Shown here one piece after another: positions 22,348 to 32,560 of a stretch of DNA of 64,000 bases (positions are counted from its first letter, which is position 1; each line of letters begins with the position of its first letter). Both the position numbers and the translations under genes were made by a program. The notes under the pieces were generated by a model. It searched no databases. It worked only from the letters and a program-made list of their open reading frames with translations, and was not told where the DNA came from. Origin of the DNA: Viola odorata (lineage: Eukaryota > Streptophyta > Magnoliopsida > Malpighiales > Violaceae); the NCBI GenBank assembly GCA_963691705.1, contig OY829539.1, positions 13,270,501 through 13,334,500 on the forward strand, in the 5' to 3' direction.

Positions 22348-24969
22348 CTACGAACTCCCCCGACTCTTGTAGCCTTTTGCCTTGGCTTGACGGAAGCCCT
22401 CGTCCGTGAGATCCGCGGACTTCTTCATGAAGGCGTTAGTAAGGGCGGCACCGCGGTACACCTCATCTCCATTAATCTCTATGAAGCAGTTGGCCATAAT
22501 AGCGGCAGTGTTCTCAACGTACCACATGCATTTCTCTACCGTCTCTCCCTCCAGTGTCGTTTTCTCTGCCATCAATGTTGTTTTTTCCTCTTCCAACGCG
22601 GCACTCCTAGCTTTCTCAGTAGATGCCTGCTCTTGCGCCTCTCTCTGTTCCTTCCGGGCCATCGCCAAGGCCAGTAACAAATTCTGGTGTTCCTCCAACA
22701 ACCTCTCCTTCTCAGTTTGGTCAAGTCAACCTGATGAGTGACAGGACTGAATTTGCCCATCGAGCTCAGATCGGCCATGAGGTGAGGCGCGACAACCCCT
22801 CCCCCGAAGTGCCGAAGCATCGGGGCGCTAGAAGGAACAAAATCCACGGTAGAGGGAGATGGAGGTTGGTGAGAAGAAGTACCCCCATGAAGTCCAAAGG
22901 AACCGTGAGGTGAGAAACCAGACAAATCTTCGCTGAAGCCCAAACCACTGGAAAAAGGAGGAACCGAGGTGTCAAAGGAATGCAGTGAGGATTCAAAGGG
23001 TCCTGAACCACTAATGCCCCTAAGAAAATCAGAAGATTGATTCCCAGAAGGCATCGTGGAATCAAAGGTGACATTGTGTCCCCCCCCCCCCCCCACCCCC
23101 CAGTATCAGCGCGACCAGTCAGTGAACTCGCGCCCCCCACGTTAGGTCGCGCCCTCTTCGCAGGACGAGCCAGTATGTGGCCCAAGTTCATAATGTTTGT
23201 TGGGGAGGCGAGAGTGGAAGCAGTAGTGGTGTCCTGTAGAGGAAAATGAAGCGAGGGATAAGAAAGTAAGAGAAAACGCGAAAATGACATCAAAAGGCAA
23301 TGGGTAAGACGCATTTATGAAAGAAACACTTACAACAACGATATCGTTAACGGGCGCTTCGGAGGAAGCCGCCACGTCTGGAGACGGTCTGAGAGCAGCA
23401 ACACTTCTTGTCCTTTTCTTAGCCAAATGATTTTGATAAAGGAGAGCCCGATGATCGATCAAGGTTTCCCTGGTCTATCCTCCTGGGATGAAGGTGCAGG
23501 CGCAATTACAACTCAGAATTCCCCTATTATCGGCAGTCCCCTTGAGCAATTTGAGATTATCCGGCACTTGCCGCCTTCCTTAACAAGCCCTCGAGCCTCC
23601 TTTGCGCCGCCTTCCTCATAGAATCCGCCGGTTTGACCTCGAAGGCCGAATTCCATGGTAGAGAACTCTGCTGTAATAATAATTGGGCCATGAGAGACCT
23701 TTTTAAGTATTGCAAAAGAAAAGGCCTACTGATAGAGTTGGGCGGGGGGGCGATACTAGTTATTAGGTCAGAGAGACACCTAGCCCGTAAGCTAGCTTTC
23801 TCCCTTGATCAAAATAAAGATAAACAAAGAAATTTTAAAAGTCCTAGCCCCGGAACAAGACAGATTGTCTTTGATCCTTATAACGGTTTGATAGAAAGAA
23901 CGAATAACCTGACTTGACTAAGAAAGAGTACAGGACCAAGACCCTGGAGGAGGAGGCCTGAGTAGGGTAGGCGGCAATAGACACGACAGGAACACCGAGA
24001 GGAATAGTAGTGGATTCCTTACCAACTGGGGAAGAAGACGCCTGGACGAGACTCACGGTAGCGACAGGCGGTACAGTCAGATTAACCGCTGTTGCAGCAG
24101 CGGCAATAGCTTCTTCTTTTTCCCTCCTTTGTTGAGCCCTCCTCAGCCGTTTCCTGACACTCTCAGGCTTCCGGTTGGGATCGGTTGCTGCATAATCATG
24201 AGATAACGTTAGCGTTAGTACAGACCACGACGATGAAGAAAATAACACAACACTCACATCTGATGTAAGTTTGGATGTCCATCCCGCACGCCAAATTGTG
24301 AGTATGAATGCTGATTTCCAGTTGGAGTAGTTTGTCCAGCCAATCTCGCTCAGGCTAGCAAAGTGTCCCCCGCCGACCCCAGGCACTATCCTTGACGTTT
24401 TGATTAAAACCAGATCGCCACCAAGGGCCAGGATGGTCAGGAAGGTTAATAACAAAAAATTCCTTTTTCCAATCTTCAATGGAAGACTCAAGGTGAAGGA
24501 GTTTCCAAGTGAAGTTTTTAAGCGAGTCGTCGTCATAACAGGGCGATATTGCTATCACACCCCGATGACTATACAGTTTGAAAAGGGACTTAAGCAGCAA
24601 AAGGGAAGGAGAGTCAATCCCTTTGTACTTGCAAAGTTCTAGAAAGGCATAAACACAGCAATATGCGTTTGGGGTTAACTGAACAGGATTCAAAGCAAGA
24701 GCAGTAAGCAACTATTTTACAAAGGAATCAACAGGAAACTGGAAACCATAACGAAACATCTGGGAATATAGAACCCTACGATTACCGGTTAAAACGCTAT
24801 TCAGACGTAATGATTCAGGGGCGACGGAGGCCTTATAACCCTCCGGAATATTAGCATGATGATCGGCTAGATGCTCATTGAGAGCGGTTAAAGAAGTAAT
24901 ACTACTAACGGTATTCTCAATCTTTTCCTCGTCAACGGATTTAGACTCAGAACGACGAGTTCTAGTCAT
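22348..24969 (-). pseudogene. Antisense gene 1 of element C (decayed; plant transposon domain protein)
   Basis: Read leftwards from ATG 24969. Exon 1 (24969-24258) encodes a domain resembling the plant protein family annotated as putative gypsy-type transposon protein: CCVYAFLELCKYKGIDSPSLL, then W-KL...DWKKEFFVINLP. Two in-frame TAG codons (24712-24714 and 24355-24357) interrupt it. A 70-base intron with GTGAG..GCAG borders (24257-24188) is phase 1. Exon 2 starts basic (RKPESVRKRLRRAQQRREKE). Further coding pieces are at about 23460-23330 and 23240-22850, where a C/G-run at 23080-23102 shifts the frame. The C-terminal coiled coil (QNLLLALAMARKEQREAQEQ) ends at 22348. It is homologous to the neighbouring gene 25632-27632. 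Function unknown; exon joins beyond exon 2 are uncertain. Confidence 0.68.
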
Positions 24970-25140
24970 GGCAGAAATAAAGGGTAAAAAGATGAAGAAG
25001 ACGACAGAAACAAACGAGAAATACCATTCTAAGAAGAGGAAATCTGAACGCCCAGACGATGAAAAGAAGAAACAGAAGCCGACTCAGAAGGATATGGAAA
25101 GGGTAAAATGACAAAAGTGGAAAAAAGAAACAAGTGTTAG

Positions 25141-25148
25141 GTTTTATA
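25141..25148 (-). promoter_or_regulatory. TATA box of antisense gene 1
   Basis: TATAAAAC on the minus strand, about 172 bases upstream of the ATG at 24969. A perfect G-box palindrome (GACACGTGTC, 25302-25311) lies about 155 bases further upstream. Together they look like a complete plant Pol II promoter inside the retroelement. Confidence 0.5.
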
Positions 25149-25301
25149 GCCTCAAAAGCCAAGTAAAACGACTGTTGTAACAGTCGATTACGGCGTCTCA
25201 AGGAACAGGCGTAGGTAATGAGTACGATTCTTGAGAAGCGAGAAGGCGCTTTGATCTCACCAATTCCTAGGGCACGCTAACTCTTGGCACCCTTACAAGT
25301 T

Positions 25302-25311
25302 GACACGTGTC
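25302..25311. promoter_or_regulatory. G-box palindrome GACACGTGTC
   Basis: The CACGTG core (25304-25309) in a ten-base palindrome is a standard binding site for plant bZIP and bHLH factors. It is upstream of antisense gene 1; a second CACGTG (27897-27902) lies in the same relation to antisense gene 2. Confidence 0.5.
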
Positions 25312-25631
25312 TTTTGGATCATCATGACTCCTCTTTTGCATTAATGAGGAAATCCTGAGCATTAAATGCTCTGAAAAGAAGAATCAATTTTCAAAACAAG
25401 ACAGACGCAATGGTGCGATGACGCGACGATTGAGATAACGCGACTGGGCGACAATCGAACTAGTAGCTGATAAGATAACGCAAAAAAGCGGTATAAAGAT
25501 TATTTGTTCAAGAAAGAATTACAAACAGTAATACATGACAAACATCATCGATTATTACGAACTGAATCAAGCCAATGGTCGGTAGGAGAAATATAGGAAG
25601 TAAAGTCCTCTTTGGCGCCAACCTTATCTGA

Positions 25632-27632
25632 TCATGGGAACGCCTCAGTTATCTTTGGAGAAACCTTTGCCAGAACCGCATCGCGAGCCGATATCTCTTC
25701 ACGAAGGAAAAAGTTTCTTTTGTCAGCCGCCACCAGCTCCGCCTTAGCCACCGCCAATTTCGCTTCCAAAAGTTCCATTCTAGCCTTCCCCTTTGATTTT
25801 TCTCTTGCAAGCTCGGCGCGACAATTATTCAGCTCTGCCTGGGTACGACTTTGAAGCTGAGTCAACTCTGTCACCTTGGTCAGGGCGGCATCTAACTGCT
25901 CTTTTGAGTCAGGGGAACCCCGAAGTTTGTCACTATGAGCACCGAGAAAATAATGCATTTTGCAGAAGCTAGCAAGAGCGTTATTCAGAACCCGCGCACG
26001 TTGGATATCGGGGGGAAGCCGCAATAATTCCTCCTTAGCTTTGGGAGAGCCAAATATCTCACCCACCAGAGAGCCTACCGGCTGGTCTCACGATAACGGA
26101 TCCAATATCCCCAGAGCATGAAGTCCGCCAGTACCAAAGGTGGATAGATCTAGGCGGTAAGAAGAAACTTCCCCTCGGGAGTCTAGAGGAGAAAGGTTGG
26201 CCACAAAAGGAAGAGAGCAACTTTTGACAGAATCGTCGATGCCAGAAATGGATGTGAAGAGTAATGGTTGAGGACTCCTTGATGGAGGGTCGAAAGGAAT
26301 GCTCGAGTCGGGAATCGGCACGACCACGTCAGGAATATAAGAGGAAATGGGAGAGTCAAGGACGTCAATCGGCGGAGGTGAGTCTGGCACCGATAGGGTT
26401 TCAGTGACCTCGGGGGGATGATCGTTGACGCCTCAGTGACCTTTGTCGCTTGAGAAGTACTCACCATGGTAGGAGTGTCGACGCTTGTGAGTGGGACTTC
26501 ATCAATTTCTTCGAGGAAATCCTAGCATCTTGGGCAGTTTTCTCAACTCTGAGTTTCTTCCCCTGCGCCGCGGAAGCATGGAGAAGCTGTCTCGATGTCC
26601 ATATCCTCGTTGTTGCTCTCAGCTATCTTAGTTTCGGGTTGGCTCGTGGTCATTTTCTTGTTTCGGACCGATAGCCAATTGTTAAGAAAACTAGAGGCCT
26701 GAGCAGGAATAACGCGCCCTCTCGCGGCAACTGTCTTATTCCTCCTCTTTCTTGGCGAAATAGTTTGACAGCTGGAACTCTCGGGCGGGGGAGAGGCCGG
26801 TAGCATTTGAAGCGGTGTCACGTTTAAAGGAGCGGTATCCATTCCAGGCGGTTGATCTTTAGTATCGTCTGCCACCAAGACATGTTAGAGTAATGAGCAA
26901 GTCGAAACGATAACACAAAAAAGGAAACTCACCTATAATACACTCTGTCATAAGTCGGTACAGGGCAAACTCTCGGATGCGGAAGGAGAAATTTATGTCT
27001 AGCAAGGCGTTGGCCTGATGTAACTCATCCCTAGACAGCACTACTGGGTTTACCCAGACGGAATCGACAAGCCCGCGGTTAAAGCCCCTGGGCCAAGGGC
27101 GGAAAGGAAGTCTAACAATGAAGAAGCCACTTTTCCAATCCGCTACAGTCCCCTCGTAGCCCTGAAACCTCTGCCAGAATGATTGTACGAATGCGTCATT
27201 CCACCTCGAGGCGATATCAACCAAACAGTCACGACACTTGAAGCTAAAAAATTTGCAAAATAAATTGACACACGGAGTAAATACACCCTGCAATTTGCAA
27301 GCACGAAGAAAGGCGTAAATTCCGCACCAGGAGGAAGGCGTTATCTGAGTTGGGTCGATATCGTATTGACGCAGCAACTTCTTTATATACTCATGAATGA
27401 GAAAACGAAAACCATAAAGGAACATCTTAAAATAGACCATCCTATCACTCTTGGACAAGGGGTCATGAAGCCGCTGACCCACCTCAGGAATCCTAACGGA
27501 ATAACCAGGAGGGAAGGTGATACCCTGACCCTCCAACGCGACTTTCAGAACCATTTCACAAGTAAAGAGACTGGGTGTTCTCTCGATTTCTGGGTCTATA
27601 GGCATCTGAAGACCCCTAGGGTCTATAGTCAT
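25632..27632 (-). pseudogene. Antisense gene 2 of element C (paralogue of gene 1, frameshifted)
   Basis: Exon 1 (27632-26933) gives MTIDPRGLQMPIDPEIERTP, then a conserved region SWCGIYAFLRACKLQGVFTP...W-QRFQGYEGTVADWKSGFFIVRLP that aligns with gene 1. A 64-base intron (26932-26869, GTGAG..GCAG) interrupts at the same place and phase as in gene 1. Exon 2 opens DDTKDQPPG and has basic nuclear-signal-like RKRRNKTVAARGR. The frame changes near 26540 and again near 26390, through a Ser/Pro-rich linker, to a C-terminal coiled coil (KVTELTQLQSRTQAELNNCR, then a lysine/glutamate heptad pattern) that ends at 25632. Plan: conserved N-domain, disordered linker, coiled coil. Some frame changes could be unrecognised introns. 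Function unknown. Confidence 0.7.
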
Positions 27633-27830
27633 GCGTATAATGAACCAATGAGAAGAAAATCTGAGGAAGATGAAGCAAAATAGCTGGAATGAGAAGGCAG
27701 TGTCTAGGTCGCCGGCGCCGATGAGCAGTTGAAGAAATTTTCTTCGAATAAAAGAAGAAGCAGAAAAGAGAGGATGATGGAGAAGAATTTCAAAGCGCGA
27801 GCAAAAGTGTTAGAAGAAAATAGTTGTTCC

Positions 27831-27902
27831 CTTTTAAAGATTGACCTAAGTACCCAACAGCCTGTAAAAATGAGACGCGTGCAAAACAGAAAATGACACG
27901 TG
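27831..27902 (-). promoter_or_regulatory. Putative promoter of antisense gene 2
   Basis: On the minus strand, a CACGTG core (27897-27902, context CCACGTGTCA) lies about 60 bases upstream of TTTAAAAG (27831-27838), roughly 200 bases before the ATG at 27632. Same arrangement as antisense gene 1. Confidence 0.4.
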
Positions 27903-28137
27903 GAAAAACCGCAAAAGGATATTTATGACTAAGAATTTATATCTTCGAAGAAAGACAACCACGGACTAGAGGCTAACAGGACGGTTACATCAAGCGGCAG
28001 CCTGTTTCTCAGTGATAACTAACCAAGTACGGAAGGAGTTAACGCGGAAGGGCAACTAAGAAAAGGAGGAAAATGAAAAGCGTAGTTTCATTCCATAAAA
28101 GCCATACGACATCTACAGAAAGGCACGGTATGCAAAC

Positions 28138-28563
28138 TTAATCATCGTCAGGCCAATAGGAAGACCAATAGCAGCATTCCCCATCCGAGGACGGAAGCTC
28201 CTCGGCAATAGGCGGGAAAAGTTCCTCAACGTGCCTCTTCTGACCCAGTTTTAGCGAACTTGGCTCTCCTTTGGCAGCGGAGGTCGCGATATCGGCACCG
28301 ATATCGCTGGCAGAAATCCTCTCCATGAAGCGATCGATGTGAGGAAACAGTGTGTCACCCTTCCGAACAGGTGGGACATAAAAGTGAGGAGACGGGTCGA
28401 CCGTCTTCGAAGTCCTTCTTTTCTCCGACCTCTTATGACTTTTATGGTGAGGAAGTTGCCTCTTCAGGCATGAGGGTGAAGGAGGATTACCAGAATCCGG
28501 TGAGGTTGGAGGAGTTGGGGAAGAACCGCGTTCTGCAAGGTCTGAAGAGTATGAATCGACCAT
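28138..28563 (-). CDS. Antisense small gene 3 of element C, 141 residues
   Basis: The best start is ATG 28563 (MVDSYSSDLAERGSS), although the frame is open upstream to 28860. The protein has a Ser/Pro-rich N-terminus (SSPTPPTSPDSGNPPSPS), then a basic stretch (HHKSHKRSEKRRTSK) that resembles a nuclear localisation signal. A middle segment FPHIDRFMERISASDIGAD follows, and an acidic, tryptophan- and tyrosine-containing tail ends in DDD. I do not recognise a family. It is divergent in sequence from genes 1 and 2 but shares strand and spacing. A TATA-like TTTAAT (minus strand, near 28640) lies about 75 bases upstream. It could encode a small nuclear protein of the element. Confidence 0.5.
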   Translation of the reverse strand: MVDSYSSDLAERGSSPTPPTSPDSGNPPSPSCLKRQLPHHKSHKRSEKRRTSKTVDPSPHFYVPPVRKGDTLFPHIDRFMERISASDIGADIATSAAKGEPSSLKLGQKRHVEELFPPIAEELPSSDGECCYWSSYWPDDD

Positions 28564-29042
28564 GAAACTACAAATGATTTTGACAAGAAAATATGAGGAA
28601 AAAGATGAACAGAAAAGGGGAGAGAAAATCCCATTAAATAGCTGAGGAGGAGGAGCTTTTCCATCTTCTCGCACAACTTTTGAGAGAATTGATGCGTTTC
28701 GAAAATAATCTGAATCGCAGAATCGGATCCTGTGATCATGCCTATTAGAAGTTCTCCCCGATCGATAGGCACCGAAAAACTGACCAATTAGTTGATACTG
28801 AGGAGGCGGCGCGAAATTAATGCTGAACAGTTCGCGAGGATAACCGCTACTAAAGTCCAACCAAGGACGGGATCATTTTCAGTTGGCTGATATGGCAATC
28901 AACCGAAATGTCAACTGGCACATTGCAAAAAGAAACCGCGACTCTAATAAAGAAAGACTTTTTATTTATTCATTTATGGCCTAACGGCCTGGGCATACAT
29001 TCATACAAAGAGAAGAAAAGGCAGGACGGTGACGGCCGACAG
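28564..29042 (-). other. Spacer between antisense genes 4 and 3
   Basis: It holds the promoter side of gene 3 and the 3' end of gene 4. The plus strand AAAGACTTTTTATTTATTCA (28946-28965) gives AATAAATAAAAAG on the minus strand, a plausible polyadenylation signal about 80 bases past the gene 4 stop. Confidence 0.4.
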
Positions 29043-29426
29043 TCAAGCCTGGGATCCAGCATCATCATCCTCTGGCAGAGTAGGGACCTCCCTCAAAGCG
29101 TCCGCCACAGAGGTCAGCTCGGCGGAAGAAATCCTCATGCCCTTCAAGCAGCAGTTCAGCAGATCCTTCCTCTGCTGCAGCATGGTGATCACCACCTCAA
29201 TGTGGGAGATAGCAACAGCCAACTTGGACACACACTCCAGAGGACTGAAATCCTCCAGAGAAGCCACACCAAGCCTGGACCGAAGGGGAGTCAGCATCCC
29301 TTGAAGCTCCAGAACGTCCTCGGACGTCTTGATCAGTATATTTTCCAAAAATCCAACGTCACCGTCGTTGAGGTTCTTCAGAGTGTGGGTTTTGGAGATC
29401 AGAAAGTTCTTGGTGAGACTGTCCAT
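29043..29426 (-). CDS. Antisense small gene 4 of element C, 127 residues, helical
   Basis: Start ATG 29426 (MDSLTKNFLISKTHTLKNL); the frame is open further upstream, but a minus-strand TATA box (TATAAATT near 29488) 60 bases before this ATG favours the short form. The protein is rich in Leu, Ile, Glu and Ser with heptad-like spacing (LENILIKTSEDVLELQGML, then VSKLAVAISHIEVVITML), suggesting a helical coiled coil, and ends with an acidic tail. It is the gene closest to the LTR, about 200 bases away, and reads away from it. Product unknown. Confidence 0.5.
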   Translation of the reverse strand: MDSLTKNFLISKTHTLKNLNDGDVGFLENILIKTSEDVLELQGMLTPLRSRLGVASLEDFSPLECVSKLAVAISHIEVVITMLQQRKDLLNCCLKGMRISSAELTSVADALREVPTLPEDDDAGSQA

Positions 29427-29632
29427 GATGAAAATGCTAAGAAGAAATACTAAAAAGATGTGTAATTGGCGGGAGGAAAATTCAAATTTATAAGTCTCAA
29501 GAAAAGGCGATGAAAGATGTGCTCCTCGATGACCGAGCCACCCGATATCGTACGAGTCGGCAGGCACAATCTGAACGGAAGCTGAAATGATAGCCCTTGG
29601 TAAACACTCGGACTCATTGTTAGTTGGGCTTA

Positions 29633-30186
29633 TGATAACAATTAAGGCAACCCCAAGAGTATTATCGTCCTTGTATCGGTGCAAAGGCAGGAACCCTACT
29701 GCGTCAGCCAGGGGTCAGCCGCGGAAGGTTGACACCCCTTAGCCAACAAGGAACCCTAGGATGGTCGACATCAACGGGGGGAGTCTCACATGTTATCCAT
29801 CCGTACGAACGGCGTTATCCCATCCCAGGTCAGCCATGACGTCACTGGAAGTTGTCGCCTATGACGTCACCTGAAGCTGTCACCCATGACGTCACTGGAA
29901 GTTGTCGCCTATGACATCACCTGAGGCGTTATCTCCCCCAATAACGCCTCCCACTAGGGGTAACGCCCTCACGCGACCTATAAAGACCCCACCATTTAAA
30001 ATGCAAGGTAAGCCTAAGATCGCTACTGGAACCTCTGCCATTTCGAACAGCCATACTAAGTTAAGCATCGGAGTGTGTACGCCGGAGCCCCCCTCCAGCG
30101 CTTTGCTGGTACATTCGACGGCAACTACAGTGACTCTGAACGGCCATACCTCCACTTCCGATCCTCCAGAATTCCGAATCTTATCA
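29633..30186 (+). repeat. 3' LTR of element C (554 bp)
   Basis: The termini are TGATAA (29633) and TTATCA (30181-30186), a perfect six-base inverted repeat. Inside are four TGACGTCA-like sites, a TATA box (TATAAAGA, 29979-29986) and the word GCATCGGAGTGTG (30067), common in the R/U5 part of plant gypsy LTRs. The word order fixes plus-strand orientation. The next five bases, ATTCT, would be the target duplication; the other copy is not in the window. Confidence 0.8.
29837..29919. promoter_or_regulatory. Array of four bZIP-type sites, period 25 bp
   Basis: TGACGTCA at 29837-29844, 29862-29869 and 29887-29894, and TGACATCA at 29912-29919. Spacing is exactly 25 bases each time, inside an alternating 50-bp tandem repeat. 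The array ends about 60 bases before the TATA box. TGACG/TGACGTCA is the binding site of TGA-type bZIP factors (as-1-like elements), so the LTR may respond to stress or hormone signals. Confidence 0.75.
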
Positions 30187-30764
30187 ATTCTAATGTATAA
30201 TTAATTTTTTTCTATATTGTTTTCTTATTTATTTTTTTGTTAATTTTATCTAAATATTTGTTATTTAGTGACAGATACAAATACTCAAAAAAAATATTTC
30301 AGGGGCGCTGCCCCTGCCCCCCTGAAATTAATTCCTGGATCCATCTCTATTCCCTATACACCCTTTCAGCATTTAAAAGTACACACAACCGCCGAATAAT
30401 CAAAGCACCACTCCTAACAGAACAAAGAAGTAAATTACAGAAGCAATAAGACACCACCATACATCACAGATAAAGCTTCACTAAAAGAGGAGTGTAAAAA
30501 TAAAAGACTTCCAAATGTAATTAGTGAAAGAAGTAATGAGAGTGACACTCACTTCTCAAGAAGAGACATATCGATGCGAAAATTATGCACTAGGAACACC
30601 GGGTGGGACACAACCATCAACTTGCCTTCTATCTCCATATTTTCTTCTCTCAGGATCCCAATCCAGACCAAGACACATCATCTGCAAAGAAGTTTTGCTC
30701 CACCTTGGTAACCAGGCCTATAAAATCCTATCTTTACAATGCTGGAAACATTGAAAAAAACTGC
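30187..30764. other. Unassigned flank with hairpin
   Basis: AT-rich, then mixed sequence. ATTTCAGGGG (30296) pairs with CCCCTGAAAT (30319-30328), with GGGGC-GCT-GCCCC nested inside. No gene recognised; the short frames have no known family. Confidence 0.4.
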
Positions 30765-30772
30765 ATCCCAAT

Positions 30773-32270
30773 TAGGGGTGGCAAAAATCTACCCATACCC
30801 AACTAATTTAAGTGGGTATGGGTGTTAAATGGGTTAGTGCAATTTTTAAATAGGTATAAATGGGTAATATACCCATTTAAACTAAAATAGGTGGGTTTTA
30901 TTGGGTTGGGTAATGGGTACCAATTACACTCAAGTCAATCCTATATCTCTCCTTCTCCTCTCTCTCTCATCTTTTTTATTTTTTATTTTTAAATAAATTC
31001 AATTTTCTTACTCTATATAATGAACAAAATAAATTAAAAATTACAACAACATAATCTCTATCTTAAGATGAGTAATTCTATATCCACTTTTCTTATTTTA
31101 TTTTATTTTTTAAAAATGGATTTTTTATACTTTTCATGAGATAAAATCATGATCATAAATCATTCATATACATATATAAAATGTGTCCATGTTAGTTAAT
31201 TTATCTTTTTAATTAATTAAACTTATTGTTATTATAATTAGTAGACTAAGCTTTGTTTTTAATTTGTAAAATCAATATAATATTTGTATTGATATATATT
31301 TTCTTTTTTTGTAATAATATAATTTTTTGTTTGCTTATATATATATATATATTACAGAAAAAAATTCCAAACTTAGAATTTACTTAACCATGATTCCCGG
31401 CTACTTAATTACCTCCTTTTATCTTCAAAGTTGATATCAATATTTTAACGTTTTCTTTGTTGGAAAACTATTTGTTTTTTCTTTTTTCAATGATGTAAAA
31501 CCAAAAACAGAGAAAAATAAATTGTACTTTGCAATACTCTATTTTTTACAGTAACACTGTAATTACTAATTACATTTGTTTTTTCTCATTTTCATACTAA
31601 AAAATCTTTCTTGGGTAATAACTCAGCCCAACCCAAGTGAAATGTTTATGGCGGGAAGCCCAACAAAGTAGAACATGGGCCCTTGGAATCCCGCCATTGT
31701 CAAACCATAAGCTAGCACCATCATCCCCTTCAAACCCGAGCCTAAATGGTCAAACTCGAGCTTAAATAATAAAATTCGAGCCTAAATGGTCAAACCCGAG
31801 CCTAAATGGTCAAACCTGAACCTAAATGGTCAAACCCGAGTCTAAATGATCAAACTCGAGCCTAAATGGTCTAACCCGAGTCTAAATGGTCAAAACCGAA
31901 CCTAAATGATAAAACCCGAGCCTAAACGGTCAAACTCGAGCCTAAATGGTCAAACCCGAGCTTAAACGATAAAATCATCATACACAGTCAAAATCGAGTC
32001 ACATAGTCAAACTTTGTCAAAATCTACATTTTTTTGATCAAACATAATATTTTTAATCTTACTTAATAAAAAAATATATTTATTGAGTAAGAATGATCTA
32101 AATAGGTATAAATGGGTATAAATGGGTGGGTATGATTAAATTGGTATAAATAGGTATGAGTACCCATTTAAAAAATTATATGGGTAATAAATGGGTATGA
32201 TACCTATACCCACCCATACCCATTTAGTCATTACCCATACCCACCCATACCCACCCATTTACCACCCCTA
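30773..32270. mobile_element. Non-autonomous hAT element (1498 bp)
   Basis: Terminal inverted repeats TAGGGGTGGCAAA (30773) and TTTACCACCCCTA (ending 32270) match at 12 of 13 positions. They are flanked by a perfect 8-bp duplication ATCCCAAT (30765-30772 and 32271-32278), which identifies the hAT superfamily. Subterminal regions are rich in ACCCAT/ATGGGT words on both sides, typical transposase-binding repeats. There is no transposase frame, so it depends on another element. Confidence 0.92.
31722..31976 (+). repeat. Minisatellite inside the hAT element
   Basis: About 13 copies of a 19-20-bp unit, TCAAACCCGAGCCTAAATGG, with variants (CTCGAG, CTTAAA). Confidence 0.85.
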
Positions 32271-32278
32271 ATCCCAAT

Positions 32279-32560
32279 CAACAACCTCCCCCCCCCCCCC
32301 CCCCCTCGAACCCCTCACCACAATACCCAACAACCCCGCACCTTACACCACCGCAAGACTCTCCCATTTCCAATTCACCTACACATATCCGATCACCGTG
32401 GGCCCCAAATTCCTCCGCCTCTACTTCTACCCAGCTACCTACACACCCAATTTCAATCTCTCTCCACGCCATTCATCTCCGTTACGGCCAATCGGTACAC
32501 GCTTCTCAGAAATTTCAGCGCCGCCCTTCATGTCCAATCTTCCCATTTGACAACCAACAC
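32279..32560 (+). pseudogene. Malectin-like (CrRLK1L receptor kinase) domain fragment
   Basis: From 32341 the plus strand reads PYTTARLSHFQFTYTYPITV, then GPKFLRLYFYPATY. After a frame change near 32463 it reads FISVTANRYTLLRNFSAALH. These are hallmark words of the first malectin-like domain of FERONIA/THESEUS-type receptor kinases (CrRLK1L), which bind cell-wall or peptide ligands. The fragment starts just right of a run of 18 C (32288-32305) and the hAT insertion, and stops near 32560 with no kinase part. So it is a short, frameshifted gene relic, possibly the original target of the hAT insertion. Confidence 0.75.

Larger units (their letters stand above)
21360..30186 (+). mobile_element. 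LTR element C with antisense gene cluster (3' part)
   Basis: Its right end is an LTR (29633-30186) with inverted termini TGATAA...TTATCA and promoter features on the plus strand. The internal part up to the LTR of element B carries four genes, all on the minus strand. No gag or pol is visible; these may lie left of the window, since element B (with A inside) seems to interrupt C, or C may be non-autonomous. Extra antisense ORFs are known in some Tat-lineage elements (for example Grande), which makes this assignment plausible. The left limit at 21360 is only the end of the LTR of B. Confidence 0.62.

Noticed and set aside
18313..30186. Treating the LTRs at 18313-21359 and 29633-30186 as a pair
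   Set aside because: Lengths (3.05 kb and 0.55 kb) and sequences are unrelated; they belong to different elements.
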